Source: a virus
Strand: one strand, 5' to 3'
Virus record (IMG/VR): IMGVR_UViG_3300032273_000002
Coordinates: 1-61,269 of that record
DNA: 61,269 nt
In this document: positions 52,173-60,781 of the stretch, one piece after another
Layout: the number at the start of each line of letters is the position of its first letter
How positions within the stretch are numbered: position 1 is the first letter of the stretch
Notes under the pieces: model-generated
The model's input: only the letters and a program-made list of their open reading frames with translations
Database searches by the model: none
What the model was told of the DNA's origin: nothing
Position numbers and translations under genes: made by a program

Positions 52173-52646
52173 TCATGCGCTCAGGTTGCCTAAGGTCGCA
52201 TGAAACCTTTTGTCGGTCACTTTGAAAGCCTCTGTTTTCGGTTTAGGCGTAATCCGGCGAAAGGCCGAATTGCACTTGCTGGCGCCCATGGCACGGCCGA
52301 ATACATTCATCAGTTGGATTTTATCGTCCTTGGTCATGTCGCGAAAATTCTCACGAGAGCGCCGCCGGCACTGGTCCCGGTAGTCTTGCATGTACTTGGT
52401 CACCATCGATAGGCGATCTTTAAGCCGCATGTTCTCCAGGTCCCACCGCTGCAGAAACTCGACATCGCTTTGCCGCGGGCGCCTGAACTGCTGGTCCTCG
52501 GTTTCGATGACGGTAAGCGGCAGCGGCTCTCCGTAGCCACGGTCATAGGTGATAACAAAGCGCTCAAGAGACCACTGGAAACTGCAATCAAGTCTCTGAT
52601 CTAAACACTTCAGGGATCTCATGAATGATTTGTCGGCACGGTACAT
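52173..52646 (-). CDS. Phage protein with start inside the sulfotransferase gene (157 aa)
   Basis: The ATG at 52646 has AGGAGG 8 bases ahead, so the 59-bp overlap with the sulfotransferase-like gene is real. Mostly charged helices with PRQSDVEFLQRWDLENMRLK. No named family. It may belong to the virion or be a small assembly factor. Confidence 0.65.
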   Translation of the reverse strand: MYRADKSFMRSLKCLDQRLDCSFQWSLERFVITYDRGYGEPLPLTVIETEDQQFRRPRQSDVEFLQRWDLENMRLKDRLSMVTKYMQDYRDQCRRRSRENFRDMTKDDKIQLMNVFGRAMGASKCNSAFRRITPKPKTEAFKVTDKRFHATLGNLSA

Positions 52647-53343
52647 CCGGCGTTCCTCCTATCTCTCGATACATATAGCCCCGCGGGTTGTCGGCCGTGT
52701 TCAGCTGACAGTTAACGCGGAGGGTTTGAAGGTCCTGCTCAAAGCCAAAGAAACTGAGCACCTTGCTCTGGCCCTCGAGCGTGTTGAGGGCATCTAGCCA
52801 ATCGATAACCATCACGTTGTCAGGGGCTCGCTTGCGCCAGTACTCACAGCGCTCGTAATACTCATCCCAATAGGCGCCGATCGCCTCGGCCTTCGGCAAA
52901 TCGAATTGAGGAAAACTCTCTCTGAATTGGATCGGCGAGCTGTTGGTTGAATTGAAAATCGGCCACTGGTCGTCCCAGTGAGCGCTGTCCTCGCGGGTCC
53001 AGTAGTTTTCAGTCGGCCAGTGCTTTAGAAACGAGGCGATGACCTCTTCGCGTGGACGCCGCAGCGCAACGAACTTGACGTCTTTGAGCATCCTCATGGC
53101 CAGGGCGATGTAACAGCACCAGCTATAAGATGAGATGGCGAAATACTCCTGGCCGCTCCACTCATCGCACAGGTGCCGCAGGGTCCAGTAATACCAGGCA
53201 CAGGCATCGCCAGGCGGATCCCAGGGCAGCGGATAGCCCTCGTGGCGCACATGTACATGACTGCCCTGAGACTGCAGTATCCGGTAAAAGCTCCAGGTGC
53301 CGCATCTACCGGTGCCCAGTACAATTCGAAACTTCGGCATCAT
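52588..53343 (-). CDS. Sulfotransferase-like protein
   Basis: The 251-aa protein starts with a P-loop-like LGTGRCGTWSF at residues 9-19, the 5'-phosphosulfate-binding loop of PAPS-dependent sulfotransferases. FVALRRPREEVIASF (91-105), with Arg and Ser at the 3'-phosphate-binding positions, is the second family signature. It lies among head genes. If active it would move sulfate from PAPS to a sugar, lipid or protein. It may modify the virion or host surface. Both are inferences. Confidence 0.75.
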   Translation of the reverse strand: MMPKFRIVLGTGRCGTWSFYRILQSQGSHVHVRHEGYPLPWDPPGDACAWYYWTLRHLCDEWSGQEYFAISSYSWCCYIALAMRMLKDVKFVALRRPREEVIASFLKHWPTENYWTREDSAHWDDQWPIFNSTNSSPIQFRESFPQFDLPKAEAIGAYWDEYYERCEYWRKRAPDNVMVIDWLDALNTLEGQSKVLSFFGFEQDLQTLRVNCQLNTADNPRGYMYREIGGTPDVPCRQIIHEIPEVFRSET

Positions 53344-53609
53344 CCTGGCAACATCGCAATCAGATTGGCAATCTCGCCAACCGGCAGAAACCGCTCGGTG
53401 GCCTTGTTGTCCTTGTCGTAAAAGGTGATGATCAGGCCGGCCCTGGCGTTTTTGATTGCCATCGTCTTCATGCCGTCATCGCCACGGAAAACCGTGTCGA
53501 TGGTGCCGTCCTCATCTTGCATGCGCAAATCGCGAAAAACCGTAGGTGTGGCTACGGTCTCCTCGACTGATACGCTTTTTTCTTCAACGTCGTTTTTCTT
53601 CTTGGCCAT
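53340..53609 (-). CDS. Small head-region protein (89 aa)
   Basis: The ATG at 53609 follows AAGGAGG; the frame to 53702 has no support. Basic N-terminus (MAKKKNDVEEKSVSVEE), then a beta domain (VFRGDDGMKTMAIKNARAG). Overlaps the sulfotransferase-like gene start. Unknown, likely head or assembly. Confidence 0.65.
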   Translation of the reverse strand: MAKKKNDVEEKSVSVEETVATPTVFRDLRMQDEDGTIDTVFRGDDGMKTMAIKNARAGLIITFYDKDNKATERFLPVGEIANLIAMLPG

Positions 53610-53736
53610 CAGTGCCTCCTTGTTTGTGGTTTTTCGGTGAGGCAAGGCGGTTCGATTAGCAACATACACCTCCGCGCCCTTTACCTGTTGCCACGGCCCC
53701 ACTATCGTATAGGCCTCTCTGCGGCGATACGGTCGG

Positions 53737-54342
53737 TTAATACAGGCTGCGGCCCTCCAGGGAGGTCAGCGTCGTGTCTCTCATCTGAGAGTCACCGGTG
53801 GCCTTGACGGTGTAGGCCAGCTCGATACCCCACAGGGTAATCTCGTTTGCGCCGGCACTGCCCAGGCCATTGCATTCAACAGCCATGTTGAGAAAGACAT
53901 CGGTAGAAACGAAGATACCGCTGGAGGTCTTCTGCCAGCTGGTTTTCTCCATCGCATCTGCCGTGGCGGCCACCGCCAGCGCCGGAAAGGTCAACGAGGC
54001 ATCCGGTGTCGCGGTCGATGCGGTCAAAGCCTCCAGCCCCAACCCCTTTAAGGTCACGAGCCAGTCAGGATTATCGGTATCGGTTGTGCCGTGACTGAAC
54101 CAAATGCGAGCGGCCAGCGGCATGTCACGATCCAGATCGTAAGGGATCTTAAGCAGGTCGTGAATGGCATCACCGGTAGCACCAACCTGCAGGCCAGCTA
54201 GCTGAGCCGCAGCAACAGGCTCCTGGTAGATGGCAGCGCCAGCACCAAGGGCTGCGGCTTGGGTCGCGTCCCAGCCGGCCATGTCCTGAACGGCCCGAAA
54301 TAGTCTTTTTACATTCCATGCAATAGCTTTGTCTTTTATCAT
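53737..54342 (-). CDS. Head protein downstream of the capsid (201 aa)
   Basis: ATG after AAGGAG. Ala/Gly-rich N-terminal half, and a C-terminal half with small beta segments (ITLWGIELAYTVKA). Gene order right after the capsid gene suggests a decoration or head-completion protein. 53610-53736 upstream of its neighbour holds nothing recognised. Confidence 0.6.
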   Translation of the reverse strand: MIKDKAIAWNVKRLFRAVQDMAGWDATQAAALGAGAAIYQEPVAAAQLAGLQVGATGDAIHDLLKIPYDLDRDMPLAARIWFSHGTTDTDNPDWLVTLKGLGLEALTASTATPDASLTFPALAVAATADAMEKTSWQKTSSGIFVSTDVFLNMAVECNGLGSAGANEITLWGIELAYTVKATGDSQMRDTTLTSLEGRSLY

Positions 54343-54401
54343 CGAATTGCTCCTTGATAGTTAGCCCCTGCCGTTTCGAGCAGGATACTTGGAGGGTTAA
54401 A

Positions 54402-54432
54402 GGCCGAGGGGCGGCAAGTGTGCCCCCCGACC
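54402..54432 (-). terminator. Hairpin after the capsid gene
   Basis: On the minus strand GGTCGGGGGGC pairs with GCCCCTCGGCC (arms 54422-54432 and 54402-54412), with two wobble pairs. Only TTTAA follows, so partial termination or RNA stabilisation of the capsid message is likely. Confidence 0.45.
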
Positions 54433-54456
54433 ATTATAAAGGAGGAGAAGAATACT

Positions 54457-54576
54457 ATGGCAAACGGTCACGCGGTTTTAAGGCGCAATCGATATACCTA
54501 CGAGTACAGACCAGGCTCCACCAGGTCTTTGACCAGCACCAGGCTATTGCGGTCTTCAGTGCCGAGGTTGGTGTAG
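54457..54576 (+). other. Orphan plus-strand start signal and 39-codon frame antisense to the capsid gene
   Basis: A near-perfect AAAGGAGGAG precedes an ATG at 54457 by 9 bases and opens 39 codons (MANGHAVLRRNRYT...), overlapping the capsid gene's 3' end on the opposite strand. No plus-strand promoter or neighbour genes were seen. It could be an old gene start turned around, or chance. Confidence 0.3.
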
Positions 54577-55811
54577 AGCCTCAGGAACTGATCCCACTCA
54601 TCGTAGCCGGCACGCTGGTGAATTTGCTGGTCCAGGTTGCCCCAGCCGATCGGGGTCATCTCGAATTTCTCGATGGCGCCGTCCGGATGAAGGAATATCT
54701 TCCCCGGGGTTGCCAGCGGATCGATGACCATGCGGATGCTGCCGTCGCCGGCTGCAAACGTCAGCTCTTCGTAACCGCCCTTGAACGTGCCAGGTGAAAA
54801 GCGCACATCCGGAGCGAGCTGGTTGAAATACTTCCTGCGCTGACCCAGGCCCATTCTCATGACCCCAGGCTTTTTACCGGCGCGAACTCGCATGACGTCC
54901 ACGGCCTGCAGCAGCAGATCGAGGCTGAGCTCGCGGTCAACGCCAGAGTTGCCCAGGATACCGGCTCTCCAGCGAGGATATGAGGCCACCGTGATGTCTT
55001 CGAATGAGGCCAGAAGCGTGCCGTCATCGAAAATGCCGTCCATACCTGTGATCTCCACAGGCGTGTCGGTGGTGGCAAACGCGGCATCACGAGCACCGTA
55101 GCGCACCATTTGACTGGCGGCCGGGATCGTACCGGTGCCCACTGTATACGAGCGAGCGGCAACCAACGGGTGAAGGGCCTGAAAGTCAGAGCTGAGGGCC
55201 TCCATGGTAATGGTCTTGGTTACCGGGTTGATGGATTGAATGCGCTGCGCCACCACATTTTGGTCGACGGCGCCGGCGCTGTTGTAGAAGTCAACGATCA
55301 TTCCCTCGATGGCCCGCATGACGCCCAGGTTGTTGTCACAAACAACGTCATAGGCCGAGCCGGTGGCCGGAGTGGCAACCGCGGAATTGTAAGCAATCAG
55401 ACCGAAGCCATCGCCCCAGGCCTGACGGTTCATGTCATTGACAAGTGCGGTGTAGATATCGTCGACGGCATCGGCCAGGCCATCGACAAAGGCCGCCGGA
55501 TCACTCTTGGCGGCTTCGATCATGGGACCGGTCAACCGGAGCGTGCCGTAGATGTATCGCGGCACCACCGTCGCGTTGTCATATTTCCCCGCCAACGGTT
55601 CCGGCAATGGGCTTGATTCCGCCCGCGCCCCAATGCCCTGCGCCCGCGCATAGCGGATCGCAAACTTGTAGCCGAGCCCCCGCGGCGACCGGCCGCTTCG
55701 GGGAAACTGGTTATAGGTGAGTTGTTCATCGGCAAACTGATTGCTGATGCCCGAGCCGTAAACGGTTTTCAGCGTATCGGCAATGTTTGTAAGATCGTGG
55801 TAAGCACTCAT
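54498..55811 (-). CDS. Major capsid protein
   Basis: The 437-aa protein has the look of phage major capsid proteins: N-terminal helical arm, then PRYIYGTLRLTGPMIEAAK and a spine-like helix with ALVNDMNRQAWGDGFGL, and a C-terminal LHPDGAIEKFEMTPIGW strand. It comes directly after the scaffold gene. HK97-like fold is assumed by family knowledge. No prohead-protease domain of its own. Confidence 0.8.
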   Translation of the reverse strand: MSAYHDLTNIADTLKTVYGSGISNQFADEQLTYNQFPRSGRSPRGLGYKFAIRYARAQGIGARAESSPLPEPLAGKYDNATVVPRYIYGTLRLTGPMIEAAKSDPAAFVDGLADAVDDIYTALVNDMNRQAWGDGFGLIAYNSAVATPATGSAYDVVCDNNLGVMRAIEGMIVDFYNSAGAVDQNVVAQRIQSINPVTKTITMEALSSDFQALHPLVAARSYTVGTGTIPAASQMVRYGARDAAFATTDTPVEITGMDGIFDDGTLLASFEDITVASYPRWRAGILGNSGVDRELSLDLLLQAVDVMRVRAGKKPGVMRMGLGQRRKYFNQLAPDVRFSPGTFKGGYEELTFAAGDGSIRMVIDPLATPGKIFLHPDGAIEKFEMTPIGWGNLDQQIHQRAGYDEWDQFLRLYTNLGTEDRNSLVLVKDLVEPGLYS

Positions 55812-55832
55812 GATGGAAAGACCCCTTATCTG

Positions 55833-56675
55833 TTAGCGCCGGCCAGTGAGCGCATCGAGCAACTGCTTTTTTGCGATCGTTCTGGCATCGCGCAGGTTTT
55901 TAGGTTGGACCTCTCCAGTATCAGACCCTGGTTCAACGCCCCTGTTCATCGGGGGCAGCTTGTCGCCGGCTTTGCCAGATTCCGCCTTGCGCCGGCCGTT
56001 TTTCTCATAGTCCTCAATGATCGAATCCTTGAGGGCCTGGTAATCCTTGGCCGCGGTGTGAATCAGCTTGGTAATGCCTTTGCTATCGGTAAGCTCGATG
56101 TCGTGAATGGGGTTGTTAACCCCTAAATACTTCTTCACGAATTTCGCCTCGGGCTTCGTGAGCTCTTCGAGGCCATCTACCGATTTGGACACATAGCTGT
56201 TGAAGTTTTTAATGGCCTTGCGGTCTTCGGCCGCCTGGAGCTTTGCCTGCTCATCGAGCTGGCGCTCCTGGTCCCGCTTGTTGATCTCCCGCTCGAGCCT
56301 CTCAATGGTCTGCTCTGGAGTTTCGGTTTCACGCCGTTTGGATTCTTCTGCTCGCTGCCAGTCCGCTTTGATCTTGGCCAGGGCTTTCTTGTTGGCCAAT
56401 AGCTCTTCGACATCTTCGGTCCCGAGTTTTTCTTTCAGACTCGATAGGTTTCCGATGAAATCATCGAGCTCCTCAGCTGAACCAAGCTGGTACTTGTCGA
56501 GCAGATCAGTGATTTGTTCCTGGGTCTTTCCGGACCCTGAACTGTCTTTGGTTTTTGCATCTGCATCCTTGCTTGCGGCACTATCGTCAGCAGCTGATTT
56601 GCCTTCTGCCGATGCGCCATCGCCGGTCTTGTCTGTGACATCCGCTGTGGTGTCGTCTACTACCTCTGTGCCCAT
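55833..56675 (-). CDS. Scaffolding protein
   Basis: The ATG at 56675 follows GGAGGTGAT; an ATG at 56687 is part of that site. The 280-aa protein is very acidic at first (Asp/Ser/Ala-rich), then a Lys/Glu coiled coil (residues 100-165) and a basic C-terminus (KKQLLDALTGRR). Composition and position before the capsid gene are those of scaffold proteins. Confidence 0.75.
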   Translation of the reverse strand: MGTEVVDDTTADVTDKTGDGASAEGKSAADDSAASKDADAKTKDSSGSGKTQEQITDLLDKYQLGSAEELDDFIGNLSSLKEKLGTEDVEELLANKKALAKIKADWQRAEESKRRETETPEQTIERLEREINKRDQERQLDEQAKLQAAEDRKAIKNFNSYVSKSVDGLEELTKPEAKFVKKYLGVNNPIHDIELTDSKGITKLIHTAAKDYQALKDSIIEDYEKNGRRKAESGKAGDKLPPMNRGVEPGSDTGEVQPKNLRDARTIAKKQLLDALTGRR

Positions 56676-56741
56676 GATCACCTCCATTTGATTGACTCAA
56701 GCGTCACTGGGGTTGCCACGTTACGCTGGAGCCATGACGAA

Positions 56742-56780
56742 AAAAAGGGATCCTCAAGGCGAGCTCGCGGATCCCTTTTT
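56742..56780. terminator. Two-way intrinsic terminator before the scaffold gene
   Basis: AAAAAGGGATCC (56742-56753) and GGATCCCTTTTT (56769-56780) pair perfectly; A-tracts and T-tracts flank both arms so it works in either direction. It would limit readthrough from the portal part into scaffold/capsid, or protect RNA ends. 56676-56849 otherwise has no gene. Confidence 0.7.
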
Positions 56781-56849
56781 ATTCGTCGTTGGAGCCGGCA
56801 GCCGCGGGCCAGGCGGGCCGGCAAAATTGTGAGTGTGTGTTTTTAGCCT

Positions 56850-57095
56850 CTAAACAGCTCTATAGATTCCATACTCATATTGTGGCATTTGCTTGCCGGG
56901 AAATTGTTTCGGGTCCACATAAACCTTTTTTGTCGGTTTATACAGGCCGACGATGACCTCTTTGAGACTGTGCTTGTCGAAGACCGGGACCTTGCGGCAG
57001 AACTTCGGCTCAACTCGCAAGATAACGCCAATCAAATACGCACGCTTCTCGTGAGAATATAAAAAGTTTTTGCGTCGGTTTATTTCAACCTTCAC
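56850..57095 (-). CDS. Small basic protein (81 aa), GTG start
   Basis: The GTG at 57095 overlaps the previous stop (GTGA) and has AGAGG ahead. Basic with Lys/Arg and Tyr-rich patches, one Cys (PKFCRK). The C-terminus reads QYEYGIYRAV. Unknown; sits between portal and scaffold. Confidence 0.6.
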   Translation of the reverse strand: MKVEINRRKNFLYSHEKRAYLIGVILRVEPKFCRKVPVFDKHSLKEVIVGLYKPTKKVYVDPKQFPGKQMPQYEYGIYRAV

Positions 57096-57280
57096 GCTGC
57101 AGCCTCTCGCTTTTCTTTGCAAATGGCTTTTGCAAACACCTCCAGGCGAAGTGTCGCGTTGCGGCAGGGCCGATCCGGCAGGCCGTACTCGCAGAACAGG
57201 CCCCATTTTTTAAAGCCGCGGCATTTATCTTGTTGATACATATTGCATACACATTGGGCAGTGAATCTGATCTCACGCAT
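57092..57280 (-). CDS. Small Cys-rich protein after the portal gene (62 aa)
   Basis: The ATG at 57280 lies 6 bases past the portal stop; an overlapping frame at 57085-57276 is less likely. Six Cys in CVC, KC, FCEY, PC and KAICK, so zinc binding is possible. Unknown role. Confidence 0.55.
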   Translation of the reverse strand: MREIRFTAQCVCNMYQQDKCRGFKKWGLFCEYGLPDRPCRNATLRLEVFAKAICKEKREAAA

Positions 57281-57285
57281 GGTTG

Positions 57286-59463
57286 CTACATCCCTGGGAC
57301 CGCGCCCTGACCCTCCCCTGCCGCTGGCGCGATATCTTGCGGTATATTAGGTGGCTGCGTAGCCTCAGTCATGGCGGCTTGTGCTTGCGCAGCTCGCTGC
57401 TGCTCCTCGAGCATCTGCAACTCCATCATGCTTTTGTGCTCCTGGGCATGGCCAACCAAAATAGCCTTTGCCTCATCGCTTAAATTCCGGAACTCAGGGC
57501 TTAACAAAAACTTGCGATGCACCTCAAAGTGTACCATGTGATCGTCGAAAACAAAAAGCTCATCTTCGGAGAGCACCACCGGCTCGGCAACCGTAGGATC
57601 GGCCATTGCCATCTCTTGCACTTCTTCGGGCGGCAGGCCGGCAGTGATCGGATTGGCGATCGACAAAAAAACGCCCGGGATGATAGGCACCTCCTGCTCG
57701 CCAATACGGGTATAGATCTTAACCACCTCAAAGCCGTCCTCTTCGGTGTTGGCCACCTTGGTGTTTTCCATCGAGGCCCGCTCCAGGTCAACGGAGGTTT
57801 TATCCTTGAATCCGGACAGCCCCATGCGCTTTAGCAGCTCGTCGCGGAACTCGGGCTCCAGCTCGCTTTGAGAGCTGAAAAAGCCGACCTTGACCAGCTC
57901 CAACATCATTTGCGTTTGCCCCACCCGGGTAGAGGCCAACCCGCTGGCCAGCTCCAGGCGCACATCGGTGTTGTCTCTCAGATCTGCCGACTTGAAGGCC
58001 CTGACCTCAACACCATGGCCGCGGCCGCTCACCTTGATCATGCGCTCATCGGTGTAAATATCGGAGGCCAATATGATGCGCTTGCGGTATGTCCTTTTGT
58101 GGGACCGAAAAAACCTGGTGATATCGGGGAAGTGTCCTTGCTCGGCCGCATCTCTTAATATGTCGACCATGATGCCGGAGGCGTTTCCGGTTGGCGCATT
58201 GCCCCTGAGCACATTTTTGGGATCGCCGGCGACATCCTGGATCGAGGCCCTGTGGATTGCTCGCTCCTCGAGCACTTGCTGTGGATACGGAGTGCCGGCC
58301 TCAATCGATGGTTTCTGCCCGCCACTGGTCAGTGGGTCATAGCGGACCACCAGCAGATGCTGGCCATCGGCGGTGCTGCGCTTTATCCTCGCCGAGGATC
58401 CCAAAAAGACAATCGGCCTGGCCAGAGATTTCCGGTTCATCTCCAGGTCGCGATCGATCTCATTGATCGTGTTCTGCGGGCTGATTAAATCATCGACCGC
58501 GGAATCCGGCCAGAAGCGACCGGGCACATAATGATAGCGGTAGTCGGTGGCTGTGTAGTACCAGGCCACAGTGCCCTGGGATTTTTGGACAGGAATCGGC
58601 AGCCGGTCAACGGAGAACGCCAGGGTGTCACCGGTGACCCCTACATACCTGCCGTCCGGATAGCTCTTGCAGGGCGCGAACTCGAACTCCTTGAAGATCA
58701 CCAGGTCGTCTTCTTCGTCGCTGAACTCGACCATGTTCTCATAGCCGGTGCCCTTCCAGGGGCTCACGGTGGCCACCAGCTTGGCCAGCTTCTTCTCGTA
58801 GTTGATGACCGGCTCGTCTTTGGCGTCTTTATTGACTTTGATCTTGAAGGTGTCCTCGACCCACTCGCGATCTTTCAGGCTTTTGAACCCGATCCAGGGT
58901 TTGAGCATGATGTCATCGCCGACGCTCGGGCATGTGAAGTTAAATGGCGACCAGTTGAAACTGCATACCTCGCTTTGCTTGGTCGGCCCGCCGGTCTTCG
59001 GATCCATGCCCCACTCATTGTCACCAACCACCGGGATGGTGCGCATCAGCCCCAGGCCGCATAAGATCATCCAAATGGCGACCTTTTCGGTCTCATCGCG
59101 AAACGCCTCGTCGTTTTCCGCATCCATGTGGCGCAGCAAAAACTCCCCCATCTTGCTTGCGTCCCGGTCCTCCTGGTCCATAGAGTTGGGCCATATTTTT
59201 ACGCTAAAATCTTTATTGAGGATGAGGGCTTTCATGCTTCGGACATGGTCGCGGATGATATTTGAGACCGGTGTGGGGGCGAGCTCAGTGGGCTTGATGC
59301 GGCGAAAGGTGCCAGTGCTGATGATCCAATCCAGCCACTGCTCGCCGACATAATAGAGCACATTGCGGAACCAGGTGCGCTCTCGAATCACAATGCTTGG
59401 ATCTTTGATACGGCTGAACGAATCGTTTGCCAACCGTATCAGCTGCTGATCGGTGTGTCTCAT
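57286..59463 (-). CDS. Portal protein
   Basis: 725 residues, the same length as the P22 portal. Shows the portal plan: N-terminal helical wing, PTPVSNIIRDHVRSM, a central beta clip, and the long C-terminal helix (ELVKVGFFSS). A Gln/Ala-rich barrel-like C-terminus (EEQQRAAQAQAAM) is present. It sits between terminase-side genes and the scaffold. The portal forms the DNA-entry ring. Confidence 0.85.
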   Translation of the reverse strand: MRHTDQQLIRLANDSFSRIKDPSIVIRERTWFRNVLYYVGEQWLDWIISTGTFRRIKPTELAPTPVSNIIRDHVRSMKALILNKDFSVKIWPNSMDQEDRDASKMGEFLLRHMDAENDEAFRDETEKVAIWMILCGLGLMRTIPVVGDNEWGMDPKTGGPTKQSEVCSFNWSPFNFTCPSVGDDIMLKPWIGFKSLKDREWVEDTFKIKVNKDAKDEPVINYEKKLAKLVATVSPWKGTGYENMVEFSDEEDDLVIFKEFEFAPCKSYPDGRYVGVTGDTLAFSVDRLPIPVQKSQGTVAWYYTATDYRYHYVPGRFWPDSAVDDLISPQNTINEIDRDLEMNRKSLARPIVFLGSSARIKRSTADGQHLLVVRYDPLTSGGQKPSIEAGTPYPQQVLEERAIHRASIQDVAGDPKNVLRGNAPTGNASGIMVDILRDAAEQGHFPDITRFFRSHKRTYRKRIILASDIYTDERMIKVSGRGHGVEVRAFKSADLRDNTDVRLELASGLASTRVGQTQMMLELVKVGFFSSQSELEPEFRDELLKRMGLSGFKDKTSVDLERASMENTKVANTEEDGFEVVKIYTRIGEQEVPIIPGVFLSIANPITAGLPPEEVQEMAMADPTVAEPVVLSEDELFVFDDHMVHFEVHRKFLLSPEFRNLSDEAKAILVGHAQEHKSMMELQMLEEQQRAAQAQAAMTEATQPPNIPQDIAPAAGEGQGAVPGM

Positions 59464-59621
59464 CGGCGAGCTCTCCTTTTAGATGGCTTCCAGCCGTGCT
59501 CAACTGCGTTTAAAAGCCGCTGCTGTGCTTTTGCCTTCCGGAGAGTGGTGCCTTTTGAGTGGGTTTGATTGGGCGTTGAGACTTGGTATCGTGAGCCGCG
59601 TTTGCGGATCTTTGCCGGCAT
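59460..59621 (-). CDS. Small conserved-looking phage protein (53 aa)
   Basis: ATG at 59621 after GGGAGAG; its TGA overlaps the portal ATG (ATGA). Product begins MPAKIRKRGSRYQVST and continues TTLRKAKAQQRLLNAVEHGW, a pattern seen in short phage proteins near portal genes (integrase-arm-like basic start, then one helix). A clear coupling to the portal gene supports it. Confidence 0.75.
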   Translation of the reverse strand: MPAKIRKRGSRYQVSTPNQTHSKGTTLRKAKAQQRLLNAVEHGWKPSKRRARR

Positions 59622-59640
59622 AGCTCTCCCTTTGCTTGCT

Positions 59641-59919
59641 TTAAGCTACTCGGACCCGATCGCTTGCGGACTCACCGCCGACAGCTCCAAAGACCTCTTC
59701 GGCGTCAATCCCTTCTTGGGTCAATTTGTCTACCGCGTCAGCTACAGTAACCGGTGCGCTGCGGCGGGTCAATCTTTTTACGTTGGCATATTCAATGGCA
59801 TCGCGTGACATCAGGCGATCGATGAGGTCTCGCTCACGTTGATCGAAAACTCGTTGTCGCCAGACAATGAAGGCCAGTGTTGCGAATAATACAATGCACA
59901 GAATGATTTCGTCAATCAT
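59641..59919 (-). CDS. Small membrane protein (92 aa)
   Basis: The ATG at 59919 follows AAAGG; an in-frame TTG (59925) is less likely. One N-terminal membrane segment (EIILCIVLFATLAFIVW), then a charged helix. It may be a lysis- or takeover-type membrane protein; unknown. Confidence 0.65.
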   Translation of the reverse strand: MIDEIILCIVLFATLAFIVWRQRVFDQRERDLIDRLMSRDAIEYANVKRLTRRSAPVTVADAVDKLTQEGIDAEEVFGAVGGESASDRVRVA

Positions 59920-59921
59920 TT

Positions 59922-60119
59922 TCAACCTTTCTCAATGCCCCCGGGCTTCTCCAAAGTTTGCTTTGCGCTCCAAGCTTTTTCGAGCCGCTCGGCCTTGACC
60001 TTATAGGTGTTGACGGCAGCAAGCACCTTCTTGCGCCATCGCCGGAAATAAAGAACCGTGCCAATAATGCCTACCGTTATTCCTGCAAAAAATGCTGCGG
60101 AGATCCATCCCCAATCCAT
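59922..60119 (-). CDS. Small membrane protein (65 aa)
   Basis: One membrane segment (AAFFAGITVGIIGTVLYF) followed by a basic helix (RRWRKKVLAAVNTYKVKAE). It lies beside the other single-TM protein. Could be a spanin-like or holin-like small membrane protein. Unknown. Confidence 0.65.
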   Translation of the reverse strand: MDWGWISAAFFAGITVGIIGTVLYFRRWRKKVLAAVNTYKVKAERLEKAWSAKQTLEKPGGIEKG

Positions 60120-60143
60120 ATCGCACCCCTTTTTTTAATCTTG

Positions 60144-60446
60144 TTACGTCGGTTGATCATATAGATAGTGATACGTGTATTCAGACAATTTGTGATCGCC
60201 GCACCAGTCGGTGTTATAGACCACCGGCCAGCCGCGCAGCGATGGTGCATGGCGCCTGCAGCGGCCGAGATCGTAGTTCTTCGGCGGCACTGGCCCTGGC
60301 ATTAAACCCGGGGGATGGTCCTGGCTCTGTGTATCAGGTGCCTTGCCCCCCAGGGAATACATCGGCACCGGCTTGGGCACATAAAATCTGCATGTTTTGC
60401 AAACCATTCGCGATAGTCGATCGGCCCAGTTGTCATGAAGCTCCAT
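60144..60446 (-). CDS. Cys/His protein of phage type (100 aa)
   Basis: ATG after AAGGAG. Cys/His pattern CKTC near residue 16, GRCRRHAP near 62 and WCGDHK near 82, as in small phage zinc-finger-like proteins. Function unknown; located just after terminase. Confidence 0.7.
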   Translation of the reverse strand: MELHDNWADRLSRMVCKTCRFYVPKPVPMYSLGGKAPDTQSQDHPPGLMPGPVPPKNYDLGRCRRHAPSLRGWPVVYNTDWCGDHKLSEYTYHYLYDQPT

Positions 60447-60460
60447 GGCTCTCTCCTTTC

Positions 60461-60781
60461 TTATCTTTTTACCAGGCTATTCACCCAGTGGTTAAATGAC
60501 GCCCTGGTCCGCTGTCGCTCCTCGATCGTATCGAATTCGTTCTCCAGGCAGCGCGGCTTCCAGCCGGCCAGCGAACACAGGATCGCCATGCCCTCAAAAT
60601 ACCGGCCGCAATGATGAATCAACACAACGGCCCTGCAGATCCGCTGTTGTACAGACCAGGGCACGCCTATTCGGCCCTTTACCTTGGCGCTGTTCTTGAC
60701 CAGGGTTTTTAGCTCTTTTGTCTCAACATCAAACAGCCTCTCGATTTGCTGCGTGTGCTCATCTTCGTAGGCGTCCATCAT
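60461..60781 (-). CDS. Hypothetical protein after terminase (106 aa)
   Basis: The ATG at 60781 overlaps the terminase stop (ATGATG/TGA) and has GGGAGG ahead. Helical with PWSVQQRICRAVVLIHHCGR; a CSLAGWKPRCL turn has two Cys. Unknown. Confidence 0.65.
   Translation of the reverse strand: MMDAYEDEHTQQIERLFDVETKELKTLVKNSAKVKGRIGVPWSVQQRICRAVVLIHHCGRYFEGMAILCSLAGWKPRCLENEFDTIEERQRTRASFNHWVNSLVKR

Noticed and set aside
57085-57276. 63-codon minus-strand frame overlapping the Cys-rich small gene
   Set aside because: Starts just inside the alternative frame at 57280, which lies directly past the portal stop and ends in a GTGA overlap with the next gene.
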